From Ipomoea triloba (taxonomy: Eukaryota > Streptophyta > Magnoliopsida > Solanales > Convolvulaceae), in the NCBI RefSeq assembly GCF_003576645.1, contig NC_044925.1:9977705-10041704 (forward strand): a stretch of 64,000 bases of DNA, written 5' to 3'. Positions 51,564 to 64,000 of this stretch are shown in pieces (positions within the stretch are counted from its first letter, which is position 1; each line of letters opens with the position of its first letter). The notes beneath the pieces were generated by a model that saw nothing but the letters and a program-made list of their open reading frames with translations, was not told the origin of the DNA and ran no database searches. The position numbers and the translations under genes are program-made.

Positions 51564-52836
51564 ATTTTTATCCGAGTGTGCTAAGGGAATTTGGTTTGAA
51601 GACATGTATCGGTTCTAAGACACCCGCAATGGAGCAAAGTATTCAATGGAGAGGACCGACATATATTCCTGTTACCTATGAGTTTCTTGCTTGAGATGTG
51701 TCCACTAAAACAATAGGTTCCCTATGCGTGGAGTTCAGACTTACATTTCCTTATTTTTCACTTACCTTTTTTAGCCAGGCAACAATTGAAAGGAATTATG
51801 AGAAAGCAAGTACAACTCGAACAATGGCAAGACACCACCTCCACCACCACAAGTGAACCTAATGCAAGAGGAACAAGGGTCCTCCGAGGCTTAACTCATG
51901 AACAATTGGCGCTTGTGGATGTGTATAAGTCAGAGAATTTAATTGGAGGGAAATACTTTGATCCGAGTGTGCTAAGGGAATTTCGGTTTGAAGACATTGT
52001 AAATCGGTTGCTAAGACACCCGCAATGGAGCAAAGTATTCGAATGGAGAGGACCGACATATACTCCGGTTACCTATGAGTTTCTTGCTTGAGATGTGTCC
52101 CACTAAAACATTAGGTTCCCTATGCGTGGAGTTCAGACTTACATTTCCTTATTTTTCATGCACTTTACCGCTTTTTTTAGGAAATGGGAAGAACCAAAGA
52201 GCAAGCCTTGAAAAGGAATTATGAGGAAGCAAGCACAAGCCGAACAATGGCAAGAGCAGAACCACCACCTCCACCACCACAAGTTGAACCTAATGCAAGA
52301 GGAACAAGGGTCCTCCGAGGCTTAACTCATGAACAACTGACGCTTGTGCATGGGTATAAGTCAGAGAATTTAATTTCAAGGAAATACTTTGATCCGAGTG
52401 TGCTAAGGGAATTTCGGTTTGAAGACATTGTAAATCGGTTGCTAAGACACCCGCAATGGAGCAAAAGTATTCGAATGGAGAGGACCGACATATATTCTGG
52501 TTACCTATGAGTTTCTTGCTTGAGATGTGTCCTACTAAAACAATAGGTTCCCTATGCGTGGAGTTCAGACTTACATTTCCTTATTTTTTATGCAATTTAC
52601 CGCTTTTTTTAGGAAATTGGAAGAACGAATGAGCAAGCCTTGAAAAGAAATTATGAGGAAGCAAGTACAACTCGAACAATGGCAAGAGCAGAACCACCAC
52701 CTCCACCACCACAAGTTGAACCTAATGCAAGAGGAACAAGGGTCCTCCAAGGCTTAACTCATGAACAACTGACGCTTGTGCATGGGTATAAGTCAGAGAA
52801 TTTAATTTCAAGGAAATACTTTGATCCGAGTGTGCT

Positions 52837-53021
52837 NNNNNNNNNNNNNNNNNNNNNNNNNNNNNNNNNNNNNNNNNNNNNNNNNNNNNNNNNNNNNNNN
52901 NNNNNNNNNNNNNNNNNNNNNNNNNNNNNNNNNNNNNNNNNNNNNNNNNNNNNNNNNNNNNNNNNNNNNNNNNNNNNNNNNNNNNNNNNNNNNNNNNNNN
53001 NNNNNNNNNNNNNNNNNNNNN
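52837..53021. other. Assembly gap in the satellite (185 N), flanked by 25-bp repeats
   Basis: The 25 bases left of the gap recur immediately right of it, as at the 559-N gap. Possibly an overlap that was not merged. Confidence 0.95.
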
Positions 53022-54550
53022 GGAAATACTTTGATCCGAGTGTGCTAAGGGAATTTCGGTTTGAAGACATTGTAAATCGGTTGCTAAGACACCCGCAATG
53101 GAGCAAAAGTATTCGAATGGAGAGGACCGACATATATTCTGGTTACCTATGAGTTTCTTGCTTGAGATGTGTCCTACTAAAACAATAGGTTCCCTATGCG
53201 TGGAGTTCAGACTTACATTTCCTTATTTTTTATGCAATTTACCGCTTTTTTTAGGAAATTGGAAGAACGAATGAGCAAGCCTTGAAAAGAAATTATGAGG
53301 AAGCAAGTACAACTCGAACAATGGCAAGAGCAGAACCACCACCTCCACCACCACAAGTTGAACCTAATGCAAGAGGAACATGGGTCCTCCGCGGCTTAAC
53401 TCAAGAACAATTGGCGCTTGTGCATGTGTAAAAGTCAGAGAATTTAATTGGAGGGAAATACTTTGATCCGAGTGTGCTAAGGGAATTTCGGTTTGAAGAC
53501 ATTGTAAATCGGTTGCTAAGACACCCGCAATGGAGCAAAAGTATTCGAATGGAGAGGACCGACATATATTCTGGTTACCTATGAGTTTCTTGCTTGAGAT
53601 GTGTCCTACTAAAACAATAGGTTCCCTATGCGTGGAGTTCAGACTTACATTTCCTTATTTTTCATGCACTTTACCGCTTTTTTTAGGAAATGGGAAGAAC
53701 CAAAGAACAAGACTTGAAAATGAATTATGAGGAAGCAAGCACAAGTTGAACAATGGCAAGAGTAGAACCACCACCTCCACCACCACAAGTTGAATCAAAT
53801 GCAAGAGGAACAAGGGTCCTCCGAGGCTTAACTCATGAACAATTGGCGCTTGTGGATGTGTATAAGTCAGAGAATTTAATTGGAGGGAAATACTTTGATC
53901 CGAGCGTGCTAAGGGAATTTGGGTTTGAAGACATGGTAAATCGGTTGCTAAGACACCCGCAATGGAGCAAAGTATTCGAATGGAGAGGACCGACATATAC
54001 TCCGGTTACCTATGAGTTTCTTGCTTGAGATGTGTCCCACTAAAACATTAGGTTCCCTATGCGTGGAGTTCAGACTTACATTTCCTTATTTTTCATGCAC
54101 TTTACCGCTTTTTTTAGGAAATGGGAAGAACCAAAGAGCAAGCCTTGAAAAGGAATTATGAGGAAGAAACCCAAGCCGAACAATGGCAAGAGCAGAACCA
54201 CCACCTCCACCACCACAAGTTGAACCAAATGCAAGAGGAACAAGGGTCCTCCGAGGCTTAACTCATGAACAATTGGCGCTTGAGGATGTGTAAAAGTCAG
54301 AGAATTTAATTGGAGGGGAATACTTTGATCCGAGTGTGCTAAGGGAATTTGGGTTTGAAGACATGGTAAATCGGTTGCTAAGACACCCGCAATGGAGCAA
54401 AGTATTCGAATGGAGAGGACCGACATATACTCCGGTTACCTATGAGTTTCTTGCTTGAGATGTGTCCCACTAAAACATTAGGTTCCCTATGCGTGGAGTT
54501 CAGACTTACATTTCCTTATTTTTCATGCACTTTACCGCTTTTTTTAGGAA

Positions 54551-57500
54551 ATGGGAAGAACCAAAGAGCAAGCCTTGAAAAGGAATTATGAGGAAGCAAG
54601 CACAAGCCGAACAATGGCAAGAGCAGAACCACCACCTCCACCACCACAAGTTGAACCTAATGCAAGAGGAACAAGGGTCCTCCGAGGCTTAACTCATGAA
54701 CAATTGGCGCTTGTGGATGTGTATAAGTCAGAGAATTTAATTGGAGGGAAATACTTTGATCCGAGTGTGCTAAGGGAATTTGGGTTTGAAGACATGGTAA
54801 ATCGGTTGCTAAGACACCCGCAATGGAGCAAAGTATTCGAATGGAGAGGACCGACATATATTCCGGTTACCTATGAGTTTCTTGCTTGAGATGTGTCCCA
54901 CTAAAACATTAGGTTCCCTATGCGTGGAGTTCAGACTTACATTTCCTTATTTTTCATGCACTTTACCGCTTTTTTTAGGAAATGGGAAGAACCAAAGAGC
55001 AAGCCTTGAAAAGGAATTATGAGGAAGCAAGCACAAGCCGAACAATGGCAAGAGCAGAACCACCACCTCCACCACCACAAGTTGAACCTAATGCAAGAGG
55101 AACAAGGGTCCTCCGAGGCTTAACTCATGAACAATTGGCGCTTGTGGATGTGTATAAGTCAGAGAATTTAATTGGAGGGAAATACTTTGATCCGAGTGTG
55201 CTAAGGGAATTTGGGTTTGAAGACATGGTAAATCGGTTGCTAAGACACCCGCAATGGAGCAAAGTATTCGAATGGAGAGGACCGACATATACTCCGGTTA
55301 CCTATGAGTTTCTTGCTTGAGATGTGTCCCACTAAAACATTAGGTTCCCTATGCGTGGAGTTCAGACTTACATTTCCTTATTTTTCATGCACTTTACCGC
55401 TTTTTTTAGGAAATGGGAAGAACCAAAGAGCAAGCCTTGAAAAGGAATTATGAGGAAGCAAGCACAAGCCGAACAATGGCAAGAGCAGAACCACCACCTC
55501 CACCACCACAAGTTGAACCTAATGCAAGAGGAACAAGGGTCCTCCGAGGCTTAACTCATGAACAATTGGCGCTTGTGGATGTGTATAAGTCAGAGAATTT
55601 AATTGGAGGGAAATACTTTGATCCGAGTGTGCTAAGGGAATTTGGGTTTGAAGACATGGTAAATCGGTTGCTAAGACACCCGCAATGGAGCAAAGTATTC
55701 GAATGGAGAGGACCGACATATACTCCGGTTACCTATGAGTTTCTTGCTTGAGATGTGTCCCACTAAAACATTAGGTTCCCTATGCGTGGAGTTCAGACTT
55801 ACATTTCCTTATTTTTCATGCACTTTACCGCTTTTTTTAGGAAATGGGAAGAACCAAAGAGCAAGCCTTGAAAAGGAATTATGAGGAAGAAGCACAAGCA
55901 GAACAATGGCAAGAGGAGAACCACCACCTCCACCACCACAAGTTGAACCTAATGCAAGAGGAACAAGGGTCCTCCGAGGCTTAACTCATGAACAATTGGC
56001 GCTTGTGGATGTGTATAAGTCAGAGAATTTAATTGGAGGGAAATACTTTGATCCGAGTGTGCTAAGGGAATTTGGGTTTGAAGACATGGTAAATCGGTTG
56101 CTAAGACAACCGCAATGGAGCAAAGTATTCGAATGGAGAGGACCGACATATACTCCGGTTACCTATGAGTTTCTTGCTTGAGATGTGTCCCACTAAAACA
56201 TTAGGTTCCCTATGCGTGGAGTTCAGACTTACATTTCCTTATTTTTCATGCACTTTACCGCTTTTTTTAGGAAATGGGAAGAACCAAAGAGCAAGCCTTG
56301 AAAAGGAATTATGAGGAAGCAAGCACAAGCCGAACAATGGCAAGAGCAGAACCACCACCTCCACCACCACAAGTTGAACCTAATGCAAGAGGAACAAGGG
56401 TCCTCCGAGGCTTAACTCATGAACAATTGGCGCTTGTGGATGTGTATAAGTCAGAGAATTTAATTGGAGGGAAATACTTTGATCCGAGTGTGCTAAGGGA
56501 ATTTGGGTTTGAAGACATGGTAAATCGGTTGCTAAGACAACCGCAATGGAGCAAAGTATTCGAATGGAGAGGACCGACATATACTCCGGTTACCTATGAG
56601 TTTCTTGCTTGAGATGTGTCCCACTAAAACATTAGGTTCCCTATGCGTGGAGTTCAGACTTACATTTCCTTATTTTTCATGCACTTTACCGCTTTTTTTA
56701 GGAAATGGGAAGAACCAAAGAGCAAGCCTTGAAAAGGAATTATGAGGAAGCAAGCACAAGCCGAACAATGGCAAGAGCAGAACCACCACCTCCACCACCA
56801 CAAGTTGAACCTAATGCAAGAGGAACAAGGGTCCTCCGAGGCTTAACTCATGAACAATTGGCGCTTGTGGATGTGTATAAGTCAGAGAATTTAATTGGAG
56901 GGAAATACTTTGATCCGAGTGTGCTAAGGGAATTTGGGTTTGAAGACATGGTAAATCGGTTGCTAAGACAACCGCAATGGAGCAAAGTATTCGAATGGAG
57001 AGGACCGACATATACTCCGGTTACCTATGAGTTTCTTGCTTGAGATGTGTCCCACTAAAACATTAGGTTCCCTATGCGTGGAGTTCAGACTTACATTTCC
57101 TTATTTTTCATGCACTTTACCGCTTTTTTTAGGAAATGGGAAGAACCAAAGAGCAAGCCTTGAAAAGGAATTATGAGGAAGCAAGCACAAGCCGAACAAT
57201 GGCAAGAGCAGAACCACCACCTCCACCACCACAAGTTGAACCTAATGCAAGAGGAACAAGGGTCCTCCGAGGCTTAACTCATGAACAATTGGCGCTTGTG
57301 GATGTGTATAAGTCAGAGAATTTAATTGGAGGGAAATACTTTGATCCGAGTGTGCTAAGGGAATTTGGGTTTGAAGACATGGTAAATCGGTTGCTAAGAC
57401 AACCGCAATGGAGCAAAGTATTCGAATGGAGAGGACCGACATATACTCCGGTTACCTATGAGTTTCTTGCTTGAGATGTGTCCCACTAAAACATTAGGTT

Positions 57501-57905
57501 CCCTATGCGTGGAGTTCAGACTTACATTTCCTTATTTTTCATGCACTTTACCGCTTTTTTTAGGAAATGGGAAGAACCAAAGAGCAAGCCTTGAAAAGGA
57601 ATTATGAGGAAGCAAGCACAAGCCGAACAATGGCAAGAGCAGAACCACCACCTCCACCACCACAAGTTGAACCTAATGCAAGAGGAACAAGGGTCCTCCG
57701 AGGCTTAACTCATGAACAATTGGCGCTTGTGGATGTGTATAAGTCAGAGAATTTAATTGGAGGGAAATACTTTGATCCGAGTGTGCTAAGGGAATTTGGG
57801 TTTGAAGACATGGTAAATCGGTTGCTAAGACAACCGCAATGGAGCAAAGTATTCGAATGGAGAGGACCGACATATACTCCGGTTACCTATGAGTTTCTTG
57901 CTTGA
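54551..57905 (+). pseudogene. Run of eight satellite units with the gag-like frame open
   Basis: Consecutive units at 54551, 54982, 55413, 55906 (a 430-bp unit in which only 91 codons remain), 56274, 56705, 57136 and 57567 keep the 112-codon gag-like frame intact. The five units from 55906 share a private His-to-Gln change (CTAAGACAACCGC). The openness follows from recent copying of open units, because neighbours with the same history elsewhere contain stops. No fusion between units is possible, since TGA and frame changes separate them. Confidence 0.5.
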
Positions 57906-60789
57906 GATGTGTCCCACTAAAACATTAGGTTCCCTATGCGTGGAGTTCAGACTTACATTTCCTTATTTTTCATGCACTTTACCGCTTTTTTTAGGAAATG
58001 GGAAGAACCAAAGAGCAAGCCTTGAAAAGGAATTATGAGGAAGAAAGCACAAGCCGAACAATGGCAAGAGCAGAACCACCACCTCCACCACCACAAGTTG
58101 AACCAAATGCAAGAGGAACAAGGGTCCTCCGAGGCTTAACTCATGAACAATTGGCGCTTGTGGATGTGTAAAAGTCAGAGAATTTAATTGGAGAGAAATA
58201 CTTTGATCCGAGTGTGCTAAGGAAATTTGGGTTTGAAGACATTTTAAATCGGTTGCTAGGACACCCGCAATGGAGCAAAGTATTCGAATGGAGAGGACCG
58301 ACATATATTCCGGTTACGTATGAGTTTCTTGCTTGACTTGTGTCCCACTAAAACAATAGGTTTCCTATGCGTGGAGTTCAGACTTACATTTCCTTATTTT
58401 TTATGCAATTTACCGTTTTTTTAGGAAATTGGAAGAACGAAAGAGCAAGCCTTGAAAAGAAATTATGAGGAAGCAAGTACAACTCGAACAATGGCAAGAG
58501 CAGAACCACCACCTCCACCACCACAAGTTGAACCTAATGCAAGAGGAACAAGGGGCCTCCGAGGCTTAACTCATGAACAATTGCCGCTTGTGGATGTGTA
58601 CAAGTCAGAGAATTTTATTGGAGGGAAATACTTTGATCCGAGTGTGCTAAGGGAATTTCGGTTTGAAGACATGGTAAATCGGATGCTAAGACACCCGCAA
58701 TGGAGCGAAGTATTCGAATGGAGAGGACCGACATATATTCTGGTTACCTATGAGTTTCTTGCTTGAAATGTGTCCTACTAAAACAATAGGTTCCCTATGC
58801 GTGGAGTTCAGACTTACATTTCCTTATTTTTTATGCAATTTACCGTTTTTTTAGGAAATTGGAAGAACGAAAGAGCAAGCCTTGAAAAGAAATTATGAGG
58901 AAGCAAGTACAACTCGAACAATGGCAAGAGCAGAACCACCACCTCCACCACCACAAGTTGAACCTAATGCAAGAGGAACAAGGGTCCTCCGAGGCTTAAC
59001 TCATGAACAACTGACGCTTGTGCATGTGTATAAGTCAGAGAATTTAATTGCAAGGAAATACTTTGATCCGAGTGTGCTAAGGGAATTTTGGTTTGAAGAC
59101 ATTGTAAATCGGTTGCTAAGACACCCGCAATGGAGCAAAGTATTCGAATGGAGAGGACCGACATATATTCCGGTTACCTATGAGTTTCTTGCTTGAAATG
59201 TGTCCTACTAAAACAATAGGTTCCCTATGCGTGGAGTTCAGACTTACATTTCCTTATTTTTTATGCAATTTACCGTTTTTTTAGGAAATTGGAAGAACGA
59301 ATGAGCAAGCCTTGAAAAGAAATTATGAGGAAGCAAGTACAACTCGAACAATGGCAAGAGCAGAACCACCACCTCCACCACCACAAGTTGAACCTAATGC
59401 AAGAGGAACAAGGGTCCTCCGAGGCTTAACTCATGAACAATTGGCGCTTGTGGATGTGTAAAAGTCAGAGAATTTAATTGGAGGGAAATACTTTGATCCG
59501 AGTGCGCTAAGGGAATTTGGGTTTGAAGACATGGTAAATCGGTTGCTAAGACAACCGCAATGGAGCAAAGTATTCGAATGGAGAGGACCGACATATATTC
59601 CGGTTACCTATGAGTTTCTTGCTTGAAATGTGTCCTACTAAAACAATAGGTTCCCTATGGGTGGAGTTCAGACTTACATTCCTTATTTTTCATGCACTTT
59701 ACCGCTATTTTTTAGGAAATGGGAAGTACCAAAGAGCAAGCCTTCTAAAGGAATTATGAGAAAGCAAGTACAACTCGAACAATGGCAAGAGTAAAACCAC
59801 CACCTCCACCGCCACAAGATGAACCTAATGCAAGAGGAACAAGGGTCCTCCGAGGCTTAACTCATGAACAATTGGCGCTTGTGGATGTGTAAAAGTCAGA
59901 GAATTTAATTGGAGGGAAATACTTTGATCCGAGTGCGCTAAGGGAATTTGGGTTTGAAGACATGGTAAATCGGTTGCTAAGACACCCGCAATGGAACAAA
60001 GTATTCGAATGGAGAGGACCGACATATATTCCGGTTACGTATGAGTTTCTTGCTTGAGTTGTGTCCCACTAAAACAATAGGTTCCCTATGCGTGGAGTTC
60101 AGACTTACATTTCCTTATTTTTTATGCAATTTACCGCTTTTTTTAGGAAATTGGAAGAACGAATGAGCAAGCCTTGAAAAGAAATTATGAGGAAGCAGGT
60201 ACAACTCGAACAATGGCAAGAGCAGAACCACCACCTCCACCACCACAAGTTGAACCTAATGCAAGAGGAACAAGGGTCCTCCGAGGCTTAACTCATGAAC
60301 AATTGGCGCTTGTGGATGTGTAAAAGTCAGAGAATTTAATTGGAGGGAAATACTTTGATCCGAGTGTGCTAAGGAAATTTGGGTTTGAAGACATGGTAAA
60401 TCGGTTGCTAAGACACCCGCAATGGAGCAAAGTATTCGAATGGAGAGGACCGACATATATTCTGGTTACCTATGAGTTTCTTGCTTGAGATGTGTCCTAC
60501 TAAAACAATAGGTTCCCTATGCGTGGAGTTCAGACTTACATTCCTTATTTTTCATGCACTTTACCGCTTTTTTTAGGAAATGAGAATAACCAAAGAGCAA
60601 GCCTTGAAAATGAATTATGAGAAAGCAAATACAACTCGAACAATGGCAAGAGCAAAACCACCACCTCCACCGCCACAAGTTGAACATAATGCAAGAGGAA
60701 CAAAGGTACTCCGAGGCTTAACTCATGAATAATTGGCGCTTGTGGATGTGTAAAAGTCAGAGAATTTAATTGGAGGGAAATACTTTGAT

Positions 60790-60960
60790 CCGAGTGTGCT
60801 AAGGGAATTTGGGTTTGAAGACATTTTTGATCCGAGTGTGCTAAGGGAATTTGGGTTTGAAGACATTTTAAATCCGAGTGTGCTAAGGGAATTTGGGTTT
60901 GAAGACATTTTAAATCGGTTGCTACTAAGGGAATTTGGGTTTGAAGACATTTTAAATCGG
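60790..60960. repeat. Three staggered 42-bp duplications in a satellite unit
   Basis: 42-bp stretches starting TTTGATCCGAGTG, TCCGAGTGTGCTAAG and CTAAGGGAATTTGG are each duplicated with a sliding start, lengthening this unit by 126 bp. Confidence 0.85.
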
Positions 60961-61694
60961 TTGCTAGGACACCCGCAATGGAGCAAAGTATTCGAATGGA
61001 GAGGACCGACATATATTCCGGTTACGTATGAGTTTCTTGCTTGAGTTGTGTCCCACTAAAACAATAGGTTCTCTATGCGTGGAGTTCAGACTTACATTTC
61101 CTTATTTTTCATGCAATTCACCGCTTTTTTTAGGAAATTGGAAGAACGAAAGAGCAAGCCTTGAAAAGAAATTATGAGGAAGCAAGTACAACTCGAACAA
61201 TGGCAAGAGCAGAACCACCACCTCCACCACCACAAGTTGAACCTAATGCAAGAGGAACAAGGGTCCTCCGAGGCTTAACTCATTAACAACTGACGCTTGT
61301 GCATGGGTATAAGTCAGAGAATTTAATTGCAAGGAAATACTTTGATCCGAGTGTGCTAATGGAATTTCGGTTTGAAGACATTGTAAATCGGTTGCTAAGA
61401 CACCCGCAATGGAGCAAAGTATTCGAATGGAGAGGACCGACATATATTCCGGTTACCTATGAGTTTCTTGCTTGAAATGTGTCCTACTAAAACAATAGGT
61501 TCCCTATGCGTGGAGTTCAGACTTACATTCCTTATTTTTCATGCACTTTACCGCTATTTTTTAGGAAATGGGAAGTACCAAAGAGCAAGCCTTGAAAAGA
61601 AATTATGAAAAAGCAAGTACAACTCGAACAATGGCAAGAGCAAAAGCACCACCTCCACCGCCACAAGATAAACCTAATGCAAGAGGAACAAGGG

Positions 61695-64000
61695 TTTAGA
61701 TTGAAATTCTATGCATGAATGCTTATATGAATTCAATTTTTAAATCAAGGTTTTGCATTGCTTTTAGTATGACTCTGATTGTGGAAATAGGGAATTACTT
61801 CACACTAATTTGATTAGGGCCCTATTATGCAAGAGCTTTATGGAATTGGAGTTTCACCTATGAGAATAGTGATTCACTATTTAACACTTCAAACTTGCCG
61901 TTGAGAAAGACAAGTTGGAACTGATTATGCACACAATGTGCCTGATTAAATGCCTCACCAGGTCTAATTGCTATGAGAATGGGATTAGAACTTTGGTGGT
62001 AACCAATGTCCACGAGAGTGGCCTTGGCATTGACTCGGTTCCCCCACTTCATCGTTGAGCCATGTTTAGCCAAGAACCTTATAACACTAGAGAAGCATTT
62101 GTGCATTGCAATTTCATTTAAATCCTCTTCTTTATCATTGTTTATTCTCAAATCAATTGTTTGTTTTACAATTATATCATGCAAACAAACCAATGAACTC
62201 GGTTAGCTTTTAAACACTTGATGATGTTGTGCTTAGCCCCTTGCTACTCTAGTCCTATCTAGCCATTCATAGAGGACGAGACTCACTAATCAAACCACTA
62301 AAAATACAACTTTCAAATAATAAATCCTTTAGGGATTTAGATTGAAATTCTATGCATGAACGCTTATATGAATTCAATTTTTAAATCAAGGTTTTGCATT
62401 GCTTTTAGTATGAATCTGATTGTGGAAATCGGGAATTACTTGACTCTTATTTGATTAGGGTCCTATTCTGCAAGAGATGTATGGAATTGGAGTTTCACCT
62501 ATTAGAATAGTGATTCACTATTTCACATTTAAAGGGAAGTTGAAACTGATTATGAACACAATGTGCCTGATTAAATGCCTCACCAGGTCTAATTGCTATG
62601 AGAATGGGATTAGAACTTTGGTCGTAACCAATGTCCATGAGAGTGGCATTGGCATTGACTTGGTTCCCCCACTTCATCGTTGAGCCATGTTTAGCCAAGA
62701 ACCTTATAACACTAGAGAAGCATTTGTGCATTGCAATTTCATTTAAATCCTCTTCTTTATCATTGTTTATTCTCAAATCAATTGTTTGTTTTACAATTAT
62801 ATCATGCAAACAAACCAATGAACTCGGTTAGCTTTTAAACACTTGATGATGTTGTGCTTAGCCCCTTGCTACTCTAGTCCTATCTAGCCCTTCCTAAAGG
62901 ACAACACTCACTAATCAAACCACTAAAAATACAACTTTCAAATAATAAATCCTTTAGGGATTTAGATTGAAATTCTATGCATGAATGCTTATATGAATTC
63001 AATTTTTAAATCAAGGTTTTGCATTGGTTTTAGTATGAATCTGATTGTGGAAATAGGGAATTACTTCACACTAATTTGATTAGAGCCCTATTATGCAAGA
63101 GCTTTATGGAATTGGAGTTTCACCTATGAGAATAGTGATTCACTATTTAACACTTCAAACTTGCCGTTGAGAAAGGCAAGTTGGAACTGATTATGCACAC
63201 AATATGCCTGATTAAATGCCTCACCAGGTCTAATTGCTATGAGAATGGGATAAGAACTTTGGTCGTAACCAATGTCCACGAGAGTAGCATTGGCATTGAC
63301 TCGGTTCCCCCACTTCATCGTTGAGCCATGTTTAGCCAAGAACCTTATAACACTAGAGAAGCATTTGTGCATTGCAATTTCATTTAAATCCTCTTCTTTA
63401 TCATTGTTTATTCTCAAATCAATTGTTTGTTTTACAATTATATCATGCAAACAAACCAATGAACTCGGTTAGCTTTTAAACACTTGATGATGTTGTGCTT
63501 AGCCCCTTGCTACTCTAGTCCTATCTAGACATTCATAGAGGACGAGACTCACTAATCAAACCACTAAAAATACAACTTTCAAATAATAAATCCTTTAGGG
63601 ATTTAGATTGAAATTCTATGCATGAATGCTTATATGAATTGAATTTTTAAATCAAGGTTTTGCATTGCTTTTAGTATGAATCTGATTGTGGAAATCGGGA
63701 ATTACTTGACTCTTATTTGATTAGGGCCCTATTATGCAAGAGATGTATGGAATTGGAGTTTCACCTATTAGAATAGTGATTCACTATTTCACATTTAAAG
63801 GGAAGTTGAAACTGATTATGAACACAATGTGCCTGATTAAATGCCTCACCAGGTCTAATTGCTATGAGAATGGGATTAGAACTTTGGTCGTAACCAATGT
63901 CCACGAGAGTGGCATTGGCATTGACTCGGTTCCCCCACTTCATCGTTGAGCCATGTTTAGCCAAGAACCTTATAACACTAGAGAAGCATTTGTGCATTGC
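61695..64000. repeat. Second satellite: alternating 641-bp and 625-bp monomers (1266-bp higher-order unit)
   Basis: TTTAGATTGAAATTC recurs at 61695, 62336, 62961 and 63602, spacings 641, 625 and 641. Monomers 1 and 3 share TTCACACTAATTTG, GCAAGAGCTTTATGG and a CACTTCAAACTTGCCG insertion. Monomers 2 and 4 share TTGACTCTTATTTG, GCAAGAGATGTATGG and CACATTTAAAGGG. So an A-B dimer repeats. On the minus strand each monomer is open for about 107-111 codons (MVCLHDIIVKQTIDLRINND); the fourth is cut by the window end. I do not recognise it and treat it as repeat content. The array continues beyond the window. Confidence 0.85.

Larger units (their letters stand above)
51564..61694 (+). repeat. 431-bp satellite array, block 3
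   Basis: About 23 units run in the same orientation, error-rich up to about 51850 and regular afterwards, ending mid-unit at 61694 against a different satellite. Units at 54551-57905 are the most homogeneous. A 185-N gap (52837-53021) is flanked on both sides by the same 25 bases (GGAAATACTTTGATCCGAGT...). Three 42-bp duplications lie at 60790-60960. Confidence 0.95.

Noticed and set aside
28940..61443. A recurrent 66-residue minus-strand frame (starting MSVLSIRIL) in nearly every satellite unit, with a hydrophobic start like a signal peptide
   Set aside because: It is the antisense of the gag-like segment and simply recurs with the 431-bp period. No upstream signals or independent conservation support it.
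28981..61694. CRISPR-like or other prokaryotic repeat array
   Set aside because: The units are 431-bp head-to-tail copies without unique spacers, in a plant retroelement context.

Overview
The window is repeat-dense nuclear DNA of a flowering plant, probably a eudicot. I place it no more precisely, although the env-like reading frame at 5.8-9.3 kb reminds me of retrotransposon proteins seen in Lamiales. I see no ordinary host gene, rRNA or tRNA. Almost everything is nested mobile elements, one endogenous caulimovirid (plant pararetrovirus) in several copies, and two satellite families. The scaffold is imperfect: it has N gaps of 1000, 1000, 559, 389, 357, 293, 185 and 25 bases, seven isolated single Ns at likely contig joins, and sixteen duplications of exactly 42 bp that look computational.

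Layout. 1-4329: a Ty1/copia RNase H domain broken by two insertions of one LTR-type family (TGTAACCCC...GGGGTGTTACA, 5-bp target duplications). 4330-13171: the rest of that copia element, Sirevirus-like in order: spacer, long frameshifted env-like frame, polypurine tract, 3' LTR carrying a 1.63-kb duplication. 13172-17349: minus-strand Ty3/gypsy remains, a TGTAACAACCC-type LTR and an Athila-like ORF1 tail. 17350-20260: the 5' end of a CACTA transposon, itself hit by a third copy of the TGTAACCCC family. 21261-28980: two caulimovirid copies in inverted orientation. 28981-61694: a 431-bp tandem satellite array interrupted by a gypsy gag scrap plus a complete TGTAACCCC element (36644-40563) and by a rearranged third caulimovirid copy (46064-50674). 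61695-64000: a second satellite, alternating 641-bp and 625-bp monomers.

Two biological signals stand out. First, the TGTAACCCC elements have LTR hallmarks but no gag or pol. Two copies carry the same small reading frame (145 and 151 codons) whose last 75 residues are about 67% identical while most synonymous positions differ, so a protein encoded inside an LTR-like unit appears to have been under purifying selection. Second, each 431-bp satellite unit carries a piece that reads like the N-terminal part of a plant Ty3 ORF1/gag protein, joined to a tail also found beside an Athila-like ORF1 remnant at 16.9 kb. The satellite therefore seems to be born from a retrotransposon gene.

The caulimovirid copies are nearly identical and retain long open polyprotein frames (coat, zinc knuckle, protease, reverse transcriptase, RNase H and an unrecognised C-terminal region). 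All copies seen are rearranged or incomplete, and the movement-protein region is absent.
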